A DNA stretch of 64,000 nucleotides. Origin: Pseudaminobacter soli (ex Zhang et al. 2022) (GTDB taxonomy: Bacteria; Pseudomonadota; Alphaproteobacteria; Rhizobiales; Rhizobiaceae). The DNA is taken from contig NZ_JABVCF010000005.1 of NCBI RefSeq assembly GCF_014595955.1, forward strand, positions 1 through 64,000. Direction: 5' to 3'. The notes under the pieces were generated by a model. That model was given only the letters and a program-made list of their open reading frames with translations, was not told the DNA's origin and ran no database searches. Made by a program: the position numbers and the translations under genes. Shown piece after piece: positions 34,438 through 43,291 of the stretch; the stretch's first letter is position 1, and each line of letters opens with the position of its first letter.

Positions 34438-35417
34438 TGCGCCGCTGGATTCGTCCCGCGCTGATCGGTCTGGCGATCATCCTCGCGATCCTCGCGCCAG
34501 TCGGCCAAGGCAACTACATCACCTACGTGCTCACCTCCTGGCTGATCTTTTCGATCGCTGCGATGGGCCTCAACCTCACGCTCGGTTATGCCGGCCAGAT
34601 CTCGCTGGCGCAGGCCTCCTTCATGGCAATCGGCGGCTATACGACGGCGCTGCTGACGCTGGCCGGCTGGCACTGGATGCTGGCGCTGCCCGTCGCGCTG
34701 TCGTTCTGCTTCGTCGTCGGTTTGATGCTCGGCTATCCAGCGCTGCGTGTGAAGGGGCATTTCCTTGCGTTTGTCACGCTCGCCTTCAACACCCTGGTCT
34801 TCCTGATCCTGCGCAATGAGGAATGGCTAACCGGCGGGAACTACGGACTAGTGGGCATGCCGCGGCCGGACTTTGGCCTCTTCTCCACCATGAAGCAACA
34901 TCACTTCTATTATTTCACGCTGACGATCACGATCGTCGCCGCCGTCATTATGTGGTGGATCGTGCGTTCACCTTGGGGCCGCGCCTTCAAGGCGCTGCGC
35001 GAAAACCCGATCCGTGCCGAAAGCCTCGGCGTCGATACTCGCAGGCTGACGCTATTGGCTTTCGCCATCGGCTCCACTTATGGCGGGCTGGCCGGCGCCC
35101 TGGTTACGCCGCTGGTTCAATTCATCGAACCTGCCTCGTTCGGCGTCGCTCATTCCCTTCGCATCCTGCTGATGGTGGTTGTTGGCGGCGCCGGCTTCTT
35201 CTTCGGGCCGTTCCTTGGCGCGGGCGTAGTGATTATCCTTCCCGAATTTCTGCGCTTCACCGAGGGCTACTACCTCATCATCTACGCCGCCCTCGTCATC
35301 GTCATGCTCGTCTTCACGCCCAAAGGGCTGATCGGGCTCGGTGCGCTGCTGCGCGACCGTTTCTGGGGCAAGCGAGTGGCGCGAGGTGATCTAAAACAGG
35401 GAGCGCAACTGAAATGA
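34437..35417 (+). CDS. livM: Branched-chain amino acid ABC transporter permease LivM
   Basis: A 326-residue inner-membrane protein. LNLTLGYAGQISLAQASFMA near the N-terminus and RAFKALRENPIRAESLGVDT (EAA-type loop) are typical of LivM. The last part IYAALVIVMLVFTPKGLIGL is the usual end. It overlaps livG by ATGA (35414-35417). Confidence 0.9.
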   Translation: MRRWIRPALIGLAIILAILAPVGQGNYITYVLTSWLIFSIAAMGLNLTLGYAGQISLAQASFMAIGGYTTALLTLAGWHWMLALPVALSFCFVVGLMLGYPALRVKGHFLAFVTLAFNTLVFLILRNEEWLTGGNYGLVGMPRPDFGLFSTMKQHHFYYFTLTITIVAAVIMWWIVRSPWGRAFKALRENPIRAESLGVDTRRLTLLAFAIGSTYGGLAGALVTPLVQFIEPASFGVAHSLRILLMVVVGGAGFFFGPFLGAGVVIILPEFLRFTEGYYLIIYAALVIVMLVFTPKGLIGLGALLRDRFWGKRVARGDLKQGAQLK

Positions 35418-36163
35418 GCGCGCCGGTCCTTTCCGTCCGCAACATCTCCAGGAGCTTTGGCGGCATCCGCGCCGTGCGCGACGTGTCCTTCGACGTACAG
35501 AAGGGCGAGATACTCGGTCTGATCGGCCCCAATGGATCGGGCAAGTCAACGCTGTTCAACTGCATCCTCGGCCAGCTTCCGCCGGATGCCGGCAGGGTCG
35601 AGGTGAACGGCAAGACGGTGACCGGCATGCGCGCCAGCAGCCTCAACAGGCTGGGCGTGGGCCGCACCTTCCAGCAACTCTCGGTCTTCCCGCAAATGAC
35701 GGTGCTGGACAACATCATCCTTGCCGGGCAGGAGCACCACGGCACCATGGCCTCGCGCCTGTTCGGACCCTCCGATGCGGGTCTGACCGAAGCGGCCGAC
35801 CAGATGATCGCCTTTTTCCGGCTGACGCATCTGCGCGACACGATCGCCGGCTCGCTCTCCTTCGGACAGCAGAAGCTGGTCGACGCGGCCATGGCCTTCA
35901 TGGCCGGTCCGAGCTTGGTACTGCTCGACGAGCCGGCCGGCGGCGTGAACTTGACCATGCTCGGCAGCCTCAAGGAGCGGCTCACCGCCTACAATGCCGA
36001 ACACGGCACGACCTTTGTGGTCATCGAGCACAACATGGAGTTCGTGATGAGCCTGTGCACGCGCATCATCGTGTTGGCCGAAGGCGCTATCATTGCGGAA
36101 GGCACGCCCGAAGACATTCGTTCCAACCAGACCGTCATCGACGCGTATCTCGGAGGAGGATGA
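35414..36163 (+). CDS. livG: Branched-chain amino acid ABC transporter ATPase LivG
   Basis: A 249-residue ATPase: Walker A GPNGSGKST, Q-loop VGRTFQQLSVFPQMTV, signature LSFGQQKLVDAAMAFM (the SFGQQ variant typical of LivG), Walker B LVLLDEPAGGVN, H-loop VIEHNMEFVMSLCTRI. The 'DEPAGG(V/L)N' and 'EHDM' (here EHNM) motifs separate LivG from other ATPases. The end overlaps the livF start (ATGATG). Confidence 0.9.
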   Translation: MSAPVLSVRNISRSFGGIRAVRDVSFDVQKGEILGLIGPNGSGKSTLFNCILGQLPPDAGRVEVNGKTVTGMRASSLNRLGVGRTFQQLSVFPQMTVLDNIILAGQEHHGTMASRLFGPSDAGLTEAADQMIAFFRLTHLRDTIAGSLSFGQQKLVDAAMAFMAGPSLVLLDEPAGGVNLTMLGSLKERLTAYNAEHGTTFVVIEHNMEFVMSLCTRIIVLAEGAIIAEGTPEDIRSNQTVIDAYLGGG

Positions 36164-36900
36164 TGCTCGAAGTGAAGGATCTCCACGGCGGCTACGGCAA
36201 GATCACGATACTGAATGGCATTTCGTTCTCGATTCCGAAGGCATCGATCACCACCGTCATCGGGCCGAACGGCGCCGGCAAGTCGACCGTGTTCAAGGCA
36301 ATCTTCGGCCTGCTCCACATCGATTCCGGGCAGATCCTTCTGGAAGGCCGCGACGTGACCCGGCAGACGCCACGCCAGATGATCGCGCACGGCGTCACCT
36401 ATGTGCCGCAGGGCCGCAACGTGGTGCCGCAGCTCTCGGTCTATCACAACCTCGAGTTGGGCGGCATCGCCTCGCCCGATCAGGCAAAGGTGCGCCAGCG
36501 AATCGAGGCGGTGATGGACCAGTTCCCGATGCTACGCGAGTTCAGGAATCGCAAGGCGATCGAGCTCTCCGGCGGTCAGCAGAAGCAGCTCGAGGTGGCC
36601 CGCTCCCTGCTGCTCGACCCGAAGCTGATCCTGATCGACGAGCCGTCAATCGGCCTGTCGCCCAATCTGGTGCAGGAGGTCTTCGCGACGCTGCAGCGCC
36701 TGCGCGACCAGGGCGTGACTATCCTCATGGTGGAGCAGAACGCAAAGGCCGCGCTTGCCATGTCGGACTATGGACTCGTTCTCGAACTCGGCCAGACGCG
36801 CATGCATGATCAGGCGGCAAAACTTCTGGCCGACCCACGCGTGGGGCAGCTCTTTCTGGGAGGGCATGTCGAAAATGCTGCTTTGGCAGGCGCGGATTGA
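36160..36900 (+). CDS. livF: Branched-chain amino acid ABC transporter ATPase LivF
   Basis: A 246-residue ATPase with Walker A GPNGAGKST, TYVPQGRNVVPQLSV (the LivF 'P(q/e)gR.vFp.lsV' motif), signature LSGGQQKQLEVARSLL, Walker B LILIDEPSIGLSP and MVEQNAKAALAMSD. An excellent ribosome-binding site (GGAGGAGG) precedes ATGATG at 36160. With LivG it powers the LivHM channel. The stop codon lies inside the terminator hairpin loop. Confidence 0.9.
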   Translation: MMLEVKDLHGGYGKITILNGISFSIPKASITTVIGPNGAGKSTVFKAIFGLLHIDSGQILLEGRDVTRQTPRQMIAHGVTYVPQGRNVVPQLSVYHNLELGGIASPDQAKVRQRIEAVMDQFPMLREFRNRKAIELSGGQQKQLEVARSLLLDPKLILIDEPSIGLSPNLVQEVFATLQRLRDQGVTILMVEQNAKAALAMSDYGLVLELGQTRMHDQAAKLLADPRVGQLFLGGHVENAALAGAD

Positions 36901-36921
36901 GGCACTTTCGGCGCCTGCCAA
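36883..36921 (+). terminator. Terminator hairpin at the end of the liv operon
   Basis: TTGGCAGGCGC (36883-36893) and GCGCCTGCCAA (36911-36921) form a perfect 11-base-pair stem with a 17-base loop. The stem starts inside the last livF codons and the loop contains the stop codon. A second small palindrome, TCGCT-TG-AGCGA, follows directly. No T-run. Confidence 0.6.
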
Positions 36922-37265
36922 TCGCTTGAGCGAATGCCCTGTCTGATGTGACCGCAGCAGCGCCTATGGTGGGTCGATGTGCTGGAGGCTGCCCTGTGGA
37001 GCCACGATCCGGCGACAGGCGGGGGCGCGCAGCATCCGATGAAGGCGCGGCGGCTGGGCTCGATCGCGCTGCGCCAGGGGGCCCCCGCCGAGGGGCCCTG
37101 CGTTGCGAAGGGCTAGGACGTCATCGACGTCGAGATCGTCACGGTCGATGACTGCCTTCATGGACGGAAAGTCATAGCTGCTTTTGGCGCACTCACGTCA
37201 GATGCGCGGCTCCCTCAAGGTTTCGCGTGATCTCGGACTCTCGTCGGGCGCAGGCAAACCGGCGG
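36901..37265. other. Intergenic region with dehydratase remnant
   Basis: About 365 bases between livF and the GntR gene, both ends pointing inwards. It holds the right arm of the liv terminator and a minus-strand remnant of an IlvD/EDD-family dehydratase (36964-37190). No intact gene. Confidence 0.5.
36964..37190 (-). pseudogene. Remnant of an IlvD/EDD-family dihydroxy(sugar)-acid dehydratase
   Basis: The minus strand encodes SYDFPSMKAVIDRDDLDVDD followed by VLALRNAGPLGG, matching the well-conserved IlvD segment 'f....mkavId.ddLdv..ddVLVLRNaGP.G.pGMPE'. After the Gly-Pro the frame becomes Arg/Pro-rich nonsense. No start and no iron-sulfur cysteines remain. The family dehydrates dihydroxy-acids or sugar acids. 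Its presence beside a TRAP importer with sugar-type dehydrogenases suggests the sugar-acid pathway once had its dehydratase here. Confidence 0.55.
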
Positions 37266-37985
37266 TCAATCGACAGGAACCAAATCTGCGGCGTGAGCGG
37301 GCAAATCGACGTCTGCAAAGAGGTCCGGATTGGCTGTGGCGATACGCGGCAGCGCGACGAGTATCTCGCGCAAATGGCGGCGCATCGCCGCTTCCGCGCC
37401 GTCGGCATCACCCGCCTCCAGCCGGTCGAGGATCTGCTCGTGCTGACCCATCAGAAGCGGCATCGGCGAAGCGTCGGGCAGGCTGAGGTATCGCACGCGG
37501 TCGGTCTGGAAGCGGGCGCCCTCGACCACGCGCCAAGCGTAGTCGCACTGGACGATGTCGGCTAGAACGCGATGGAACGCCTCGTCGTGTTCATTGAACA
37601 GCCAGTAATCGTTACTCGCGGCCGCTGCACGCTGAGCCGCCAGCAGGCCGCGCAGCCGCGCCTTGTCGGCAGCCGTCGCCAGCCGCGCCGCGTCGCGGGC
37701 GATGTCGCATTCGATCGCCTCACGCACGAATCGCGCATTGGCGACCTCACGCACCGAGATCTTCATCACGAAAGTGCCTCGGCTAGGCCTGACCTCCACG
37801 AGGCCGGCCTCGGAGAGCTTGATGAAGGCCTCGCGCACCGGTTGGCGCGAGACGCCGAAGCGCGCGGCAATGTCCTTTTCCGACAGCGCCTCTCCCGGCC
37901 GTAGCCGCAGTTCGGCAATGCCCTGACGCAGCGCGGCGAAGAGCTGGGGGGCGATCGGGTCTCTCAGACGAATTGCAACGTCCAT
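37266..37985 (-). CDS. GntR-family transcriptional regulator (FCD/FadR subgroup)
   Basis: A 239-residue regulator. The N-terminal winged helix is IAELRLRPGEALSEKDIAAR, then FGVSRQPVREAFIKLSEAGL with VEVRPSRGTFV (residues about 20-75). The C-terminal FCD domain has the metal-ligand pattern FNEHDEAFHRVLAD, GQHEQILDRLEAG and AMRRHLREIL. Such regulators bind a carboxylic acid and usually repress a neighbouring uptake/catabolism operon. It is divergent from the TRAP operon, with a perfect palindrome in the gap. The ATG at 37985 (MDVAIRLRD) was chosen as the first start in the conserved region. Confidence 0.85.
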   Translation of the reverse strand: MDVAIRLRDPIAPQLFAALRQGIAELRLRPGEALSEKDIAARFGVSRQPVREAFIKLSEAGLVEVRPSRGTFVMKISVREVANARFVREAIECDIARDAARLATAADKARLRGLLAAQRAAAASNDYWLFNEHDEAFHRVLADIVQCDYAWRVVEGARFQTDRVRYLSLPDASPMPLLMGQHEQILDRLEAGDADGAEAAMRRHLREILVALPRIATANPDLFADVDLPAHAADLVPVD

Positions 37986-38026
37986 CGCATCCGCTCTTGT
38001 CTTCAGGATCACAGTTTGTATCCTAC

Positions 38027-38044
38027 CGGTATGGTGCCATACCG
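38027..38044. promoter_or_regulatory. Palindromic operator candidate for the GntR regulator
   Basis: CGGTATGG-TG-CCATACCG, a perfect inverted repeat with eight-base arms, placed between the divergent GntR gene and the TRAP operon (start 38100). Size and position fit a GntR/FadR-type operator that covers both promoters. Confidence 0.6.
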
Positions 38045-38099
38045 CAAGCTTGGGAAGGAGAGCTTGTGGCAGGCTGGTTTCAACGGGAGGGGAATAAGC

Positions 38100-39134
38100 A
38101 TGAAATCCGCGTCTACATCTCAATTCGTCTTGACCCGGCGCGCCCTCGTCAAGGCCGGCGCCGCTGCGCTCGCCCTGCCGGCGCTCGCCAGCCGCGCCTT
38201 CGCGCAGGAAAAATTCGTCTTCAAGATCGCCCACACCGAGGGCATCGGCACGCCGATCACCAACGCCTTCGAGAAATGGACAAAGGTGCTGAACGAGAAG
38301 AGCGGCGGCCGCATCGACGCGCAGCACTTCCCGGCAGCGCAACTCGGGGGGCTCGCCGAGGCGCTGGAGGGCAGCCGCATCGGCACCATCCAGGCGACCA
38401 CCGCCGGCCCCGACTCGGAAGAAGCGATAGCACCGGAGATCGCCGCTTTCGGTGGCGCGCCGGGCTTCATCTACAAGAACGAAGCGCATGTCGACGCCGT
38501 GTTGCAGGGGCCGCTCGGGCAGCAGTGCTCCGATATCGCCCGCGCCAAGACCGGCGTCGAGTTCGTCGCCTATGGCGAGACCGGCTTCCGCCACATCCTC
38601 TCGAAGAACCCGGTGACCTCGCTCGACGATCTGAAGGGCCTGAAGATCCGCGTGCCGCAGCTCCGCATCTGGGTCGATTTCTGGACCTTGCTCGGCGCCG
38701 CGCCGACGCCGCTGCCCTATTCGGAGCAATATTCGGCACTGTCAACCGGCATCATCGACGCCATCGATTCCGACGTCTTCTCGGTGGCGGGCTTCAAGTT
38801 CTATGAGCAGGCGAAACACCTCACCCTGACCGGCCACTGGTTCCTTCCGAAGGCGGTGCGCGTCAACGCCGCCTGGCTCGACGGACTGCCGGAGGACCTT
38901 CGCACGCTGGTGCGCGATTCAGCCAGCGAGATCTTCGCCGAGCAGCGTCAGATCAACCGCGCTAAGGCGGCGGAGACGCTGGAGGATCTGAAGAGGCTCG
39001 GGGTCGAAGTGCACGAACTGTCGAAGGAAGAGCTTGCCAAGATGGAGGAGATCACCGCTCCACTCTACGAGCAGTTCGGCTCGAAGAGCCAGGAGACGGC
39101 TGAGATGATCAAGCAGATCCGCGCGCTCGGCTGA
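38100..39134 (+). CDS. TRAP transporter solute-binding protein (DctP family)
   Basis: A 344-residue exported protein with a probable Tat signal (TRRALVKAGAAALALPALAS, cleavage after AFA-QE). The mature part, FKIAHTEGIGTPITNAFEKW and GLKIRVPQLRIWVDFWTLLG, shows the family's conserved arginine (KIRVP) that binds the substrate carboxylate. It delivers an organic or sugar acid to the DctQM-type permease encoded next. ATG 38100 follows GGGAGGGGAATAAGC. The gene is first in a plus-strand operon of four. Confidence 0.85.
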   Translation: MKSASTSQFVLTRRALVKAGAAALALPALASRAFAQEKFVFKIAHTEGIGTPITNAFEKWTKVLNEKSGGRIDAQHFPAAQLGGLAEALEGSRIGTIQATTAGPDSEEAIAPEIAAFGGAPGFIYKNEAHVDAVLQGPLGQQCSDIARAKTGVEFVAYGETGFRHILSKNPVTSLDDLKGLKIRVPQLRIWVDFWTLLGAAPTPLPYSEQYSALSTGIIDAIDSDVFSVAGFKFYEQAKHLTLTGHWFLPKAVRVNAAWLDGLPEDLRTLVRDSASEIFAEQRQINRAKAAETLEDLKRLGVEVHELSKEELAKMEEITAPLYEQFGSKSQETAEMIKQIRALG

Positions 39135-39147
39135 GGTCGGCGTCGTC

Positions 39148-41025
39148 ATGGGCGTTCATGCCGAAATGAACGCCGCGCTTCCCGGCGCGGCGTCCGACAC
39201 GGTCCAGACGGGATTCGCGCTGATCGTCGACCGTGTGCTGGAGACGATCTGCGTCGTCCTGATGCTCGTCGCGCTTGCCGTCTCCTGCCTGCAGGTCACG
39301 CTTCGCTACGGCTTCCATTCCGGCCTGCCGTGGCCGGAAGAGCTTGCAATATGGTGCTTCTGCTGGGCCGTCTTCCTCGGCATGGGCCTCGCCACCGGCC
39401 GCGACGCGCACATCGCCATCGACAGTTTCTCGCGGATCTTGCCTCCGCGCGGCCAGGCGGCGCTCGCAGTCTTCAACCGTGTCATCATCGCCGCGTCGAG
39501 CTACATGCTCGTCTTCCACGGCTTCGAATATTTCTCGCGTGCCATCGCCGCCTCGCCGGCGCTGCAGTGGCCGATGAAGTATTTCTTTCTCGCCGTGCCG
39601 GTCGGCGGAATGCTCAACCTGTTCTTCCTCGCCTGGCCCCGCCCTGGGCGCAGCCTCCTCCGCGGGCTTACGGTGCTGGCGCTCGGCCTCGCCGTTTACC
39701 TCGCCATCCGCTACGGCGCCGGCAGCGTCTACGGCGAGAGCGGCAGCGCCATCGTACTCAATATTGTCGGACTGGTGCTGATCGTTCTGGGCACCCCGGT
39801 CGCCTTCGCGATGGCCTTCGGCGCCTTTGCCGCCTTCGCGCCGTTCCGCGACATCCTGCTTGTGACGATCTCGCAGAATATGGCGGCGTCGCTCGATTCC
39901 TTCACGCTGCTGGCGATCCCCTTCTTCATCCTGGCGGCTGCGGCGATGAACGCCGGTGGCATCACGCGGCGGCTTGTCGAACTCGCCGTCCAGATGGTCG
40001 GCCACATGCGCGGCGGGCTGGGCCAGGCCAACGTCGTCACCAACACGATGCTCGCCGGCATTTCCGGCTCGTCGACGGCCGACGCTTCGACCATCGCCAA
40101 GCTGATGGTGCCCGAGATGGCCAAGCGCGGCTACGACCGGCCGTTCAGCGCCGCGCTCACCGCATCTGCGGCTACGCTCGCCAACATGATCCCGCCGAGT
40201 CTCGGCCTGATCGTCTACGCGGCGCTCGCCTCGGTCTCGGTTGGCGCACTGTTCGTTGCGACGGTTGTACCGGGCCTGCTCGTCGCCCTGTCGCTGATGC
40301 TCACCGTCTACGTAATGTCGCGGCTCCGTGGCTATGGCGGCGACGTGCCCAAGGCCTCGGCTCGGCAGCGGCTAAACTCGCTCGCCATGGCGATACCCGC
40401 ATTAATCCTGCCGCTGCTCATCGTCATGGGCGTGCGGTTCGGGGTGTTCACGGCGACCGAGGCCGGCGCAGTCGCCTTCGTCTACGCGATCCTCTGCGGC
40501 AGCCTGCTTTACCGCAAGCTGACGCCGGCCAACCTGCTGGAGGCGATCCGGGAATCGGTCTTCGATACGGTGCTGATCGTCGTCATCATCGCCACCGCTG
40601 CCCCCTTCGCCTGGGTGCTCGCCTTCGAGCAGGTACCCCAGAAGATCGCAGCCTCGATGGGCGCGCTGGTCGAGAACCCATGGCTGCTGATGCTGATCCT
40701 TAACATCTTCCTGCTGGCCGTCGGCCTGTTCATGGAGATGATCGCCTCGCTGGTAATCCTGGTGCCGATCCTGGTGCCGCTCATCGTCGCCGCGGGTATT
40801 GATCCGATCCATTTCGGCATCGTCATCGTGCTCAACATGGTGATCGGCGCGCTCACGCCGCCGCTCGGCGTGCTGGTCTTCACTACGGCCCGCGTCGGCG
40901 GCGCCGACCAGGCAGCGACGTTCAAGGCGGTGATCCCGTTCACGCTGGTGCTGATCGCCGTCATGCTGCTGATCGCCTATGTGCCGGCGCTCAGTCTGCT
41001 GCCGGTCCAGTGGTTCGGACCGTGA
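39148..41025 (+). CDS. Fused TRAP transporter permease DctQM
   Basis: A 625-residue inner-membrane protein. The first part (about residues 20-185) is a four-helix DctQ-type small permease with RVLETICVVLMLVALAVSCL and PWPEELAIWCFCWAVFLGMG. From about residue 200 it is a DctM-type large permease with AGISGSSTADASTIAKLMVP and NMIPPSLGLIVYAAL. Fused QM proteins are known in the family. It imports carboxylates by sodium symport, using the DctP protein upstream. Confidence 0.9.
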   Translation: MGVHAEMNAALPGAASDTVQTGFALIVDRVLETICVVLMLVALAVSCLQVTLRYGFHSGLPWPEELAIWCFCWAVFLGMGLATGRDAHIAIDSFSRILPPRGQAALAVFNRVIIAASSYMLVFHGFEYFSRAIAASPALQWPMKYFFLAVPVGGMLNLFFLAWPRPGRSLLRGLTVLALGLAVYLAIRYGAGSVYGESGSAIVLNIVGLVLIVLGTPVAFAMAFGAFAAFAPFRDILLVTISQNMAASLDSFTLLAIPFFILAAAAMNAGGITRRLVELAVQMVGHMRGGLGQANVVTNTMLAGISGSSTADASTIAKLMVPEMAKRGYDRPFSAALTASAATLANMIPPSLGLIVYAALASVSVGALFVATVVPGLLVALSLMLTVYVMSRLRGYGGDVPKASARQRLNSLAMAIPALILPLLIVMGVRFGVFTATEAGAVAFVYAILCGSLLYRKLTPANLLEAIRESVFDTVLIVVIIATAAPFAWVLAFEQVPQKIAASMGALVENPWLLMLILNIFLLAVGLFMEMIASLVILVPILVPLIVAAGIDPIHFGIVIVLNMVIGALTPPLGVLVFTTARVGGADQAATFKAVIPFTLVLIAVMLLIAYVPALSLLPVQWFGP

Positions 41026-41061
41026 GCCGCTCGACAAGCGTTCCGAACAGGACGAGGTGAC

Positions 41062-42102
41062 ATGACGAAGACGCGCATCGCGATCGTGGGCCTCGGAATG
41101 GCGGTGACGCCGCATGCGCGCGGGCTGATCGACCTCGCCGACAAGGTCGAGGTCGTCCACGCTTTTGCCCCGAGCGAGACGCGGCGGCGCACCTTCGGCG
41201 AGAAATTTCCGTTCCCGCTCTGCGACAGCCTCGACACGATCCTGAAAGATGACAGCGTCGAGGCGGTCGCCGTGTTCACGCCGGCCAATACGCATCGCGA
41301 CATCGCGGTGCGCTGCGCCGAGGCGGGCAAGCATGTGCTGATGGAGAAGCCGCTCGACATCACCACCGCGCGCGCCGAGGAACTCGTGGCCGCCTGTGGC
41401 AAGGCCGGCGTCAAGCTCGGCGTCGTGCTGCAGCACCGCTTCCGCCCGGCCGGCATGAAGCTGGCGGAAATCCTTGCCGCGGGCGAACTCGGCCGCATGG
41501 TCGGCTGCTCGACCGTGATCCGGCTCTGGCGGCCGCAGAGCTATTACGACGAGCCCGGCCGCGGCTCGTTCGCGCGCGACGGCGGCGGCGTGCTGATCTC
41601 ACAGGGCATCCACACGCTCGACCTGATGCTGAGCCTGGCCGGACCGATCGCTGAGGTGACCGGCTTTGCGACGACCACGCCGGTCCACTTCATGGAGACC
41701 GAGGACATGGTCTGCGCCGCCGCCCGCTTCGCCAACGGCGCCTTCGGCACGATCGACGCGACCACCGCCGCATATCCGGGTTTCCTGGAGGAGATCGTAC
41801 TGACCTGCGAGAAGGGCACGGCGGCACTGCGCGGAACCGAACTAATGGTCCAGATCCAGGACGGCCGCAGGATCGCGATCGAGCCGGACCGCTCGGCCGG
41901 CGGCACCGGCGCCGACCCGATGGCCTTCCCGCACGACTACCATCGCGCCGTCATGGTCGATTTCGTCGAGGCGATCCGAACAGGCCGCGAGCCGAAAGTT
42001 ACGGGCGAGGAGGCGCTGAAGGTGCACCGCCTCATCGACGCGCTGATCGAGACAGGGCGAACGGGCCGGCCTGTCGCGGTTGCTGGAACGGCCGGGTCAT
42101 GA
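41062..42102 (+). CDS. Gfo/Idh/MocA-family NAD(P)-dependent dehydrogenase (first)
   Basis: A 346-residue protein with a Rossmann N-terminus TRIAIVGLGMAVTPHARGLI, the family's VLMEKPLDITTARAEEL (EKP motif, about residue 97) and a C-terminal alpha/beta domain with GGVLISQGIHTLDLMLSLAG containing the probable catalytic histidine. These enzymes oxidise or reduce sugars, inositols and sugar acids. Location in the TRAP operon suggests it acts on the imported sugar-type acid. It overlaps the next gene by ATGA (42099-42102). Confidence 0.85.
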   Translation: MTKTRIAIVGLGMAVTPHARGLIDLADKVEVVHAFAPSETRRRTFGEKFPFPLCDSLDTILKDDSVEAVAVFTPANTHRDIAVRCAEAGKHVLMEKPLDITTARAEELVAACGKAGVKLGVVLQHRFRPAGMKLAEILAAGELGRMVGCSTVIRLWRPQSYYDEPGRGSFARDGGGVLISQGIHTLDLMLSLAGPIAEVTGFATTTPVHFMETEDMVCAAARFANGAFGTIDATTAAYPGFLEEIVLTCEKGTAALRGTELMVQIQDGRRIAIEPDRSAGGTGADPMAFPHDYHRAVMVDFVEAIRTGREPKVTGEEALKVHRLIDALIETGRTGRPVAVAGTAGS

Positions 42103-43136
42103 GCCGCAAGCTGCGCTTCGCGGCGATCGGCCTCGACCACCGCCACATCTATCATCAGGTCGGCGAACTAATTGCTGCAGGCGCCGAATGCGCCGGCTAT
42201 TGCCCCGAGACCAGCGATCCGCGTGTGCTCGCCGGCTTCCGGGAGCGTTTTCCGCAGCTTCAGGCCGTCGAGCGCGACCGCCTGTTCGACGACCCGTCGA
42301 TCGACATCGTCGTCAGCGCCGCCATCCCGCGCGACCGCCCGGCGATCGCGATCCGCGCCATGTACGCCGGCAAGGACGTGATGGTCGACAAGCCGGGCGC
42401 AACCACGCTCGGCCAGGTCGCCGAGATCGAGCAGGTGGCGCGCGAGACAGGTCGCATTTTCTCGATCTGCTTTTCCGAGCGCTTCGTCGTGCGCGCCTGC
42501 GAGGCGGCGGCGCGGCTGGTTGCGACGGGCGAGATCGGCCGCGTCGTGCAGACGGTGGGGCTCGGCCCGCATAGGCTCAACCGCGCCATCCGTCCCGCCT
42601 GGTTCTTCGAGCGCGACGCCTATGGCGGCATTCTCGTCGATATCGCCTCGCACCAGATCGATCAGTTCCTGTTTTTCAGCGGCGCCCGCGATGCCGAGAT
42701 CGTCGCCAGCGCCACCGCCAACCACGCGCTGCCGGACGTGCCCGACTTCGAGGATTTCGGCGAGATCCTGCTGCGAGCCAATGGCGCGTCGGGCTTCATC
42801 CGCGTCGACTGGTTCACGCCCGACGGGCTCGGCGCCTGGGGCGACGGCAGGCTCTTCCTGCTCGGCACCGAGGGCTACATCGAGCTGCGCAAATACATCG
42901 ACGTGGCCGGTCGGGAGGGCGCCGACCATCTGTTCCTGTCGAACCGCGCCGGCACCCGCCATGTCGACGCCAGCGACGAACCGCTCACCTACTTCCGCAA
43001 CTTTCTCGCCGATGTGCGTAACCGCACCTCGACGGCGATGCCGGACGGCCACGCGCTGACGGTCACTCGCCTCGCCATCGAGGCACAGGCGGCCGCGACA
43101 TGCCTTTCCAGTCGAGGGCAGTCGCTCAGCGTCTGA
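42099..43136 (+). CDS. Gfo/Idh/MocA-family NAD(P)-dependent dehydrogenase (second)
   Basis: A 345-residue relative of the gene before it. The Rossmann segment is LRFAAIGLDHRHIYHQVGEL, in which the usual GxGxxG is changed (GLDHRH), a variant found in a subset of the family. The EKP motif is present as MVDKPGATTLGQVAEIEQVA (DKP, about residue 98). The C-terminal domain has AYGGILVDIASHQIDQFLFF with a histidine in the catalytic region. Two consecutive dehydrogenases suggest an oxidation-reduction (epimerising) route for the substrate. Last gene of the operon. Confidence 0.8.
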   Translation: MSRKLRFAAIGLDHRHIYHQVGELIAAGAECAGYCPETSDPRVLAGFRERFPQLQAVERDRLFDDPSIDIVVSAAIPRDRPAIAIRAMYAGKDVMVDKPGATTLGQVAEIEQVARETGRIFSICFSERFVVRACEAAARLVATGEIGRVVQTVGLGPHRLNRAIRPAWFFERDAYGGILVDIASHQIDQFLFFSGARDAEIVASATANHALPDVPDFEDFGEILLRANGASGFIRVDWFTPDGLGAWGDGRLFLLGTEGYIELRKYIDVAGREGADHLFLSNRAGTRHVDASDEPLTYFRNFLADVRNRTSTAMPDGHALTVTRLAIEAQAAATCLSSRGQSLSV

Positions 43137-43154
43137 GAGGCCCGGGAATGCAAC

Positions 43155-43180
43155 GGAACGCGAGCGCGCTGCGGCGTTCC
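43155..43180 (+). terminator. Hairpin after the TRAP operon (probable terminator)
   Basis: GGAACGC (43155-43161) pairs with GCGTTCC (43174-43180), loop 12 bases, followed by TTA. It begins 18 bases after the stop of the last operon gene. Confidence 0.45.
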
Positions 43181-43291
43181 TTAGTGGCCGATGTAGACCT
43201 CAAGGATTGACTGCCGGAATGGTCAGATTGGCGGGTTGGGAAAACCGTTTCCCGCGATGACTGCGAGGCCTCTGCTACAGACGTCTGAATT

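Noticed and set aside
39330-40703. A 457-residue frame inside the fused TRAP permease gene
   Set aside because: Same-strand shifted frame, Arg-rich, with no hydrophobic pattern; a by-product of codon use.
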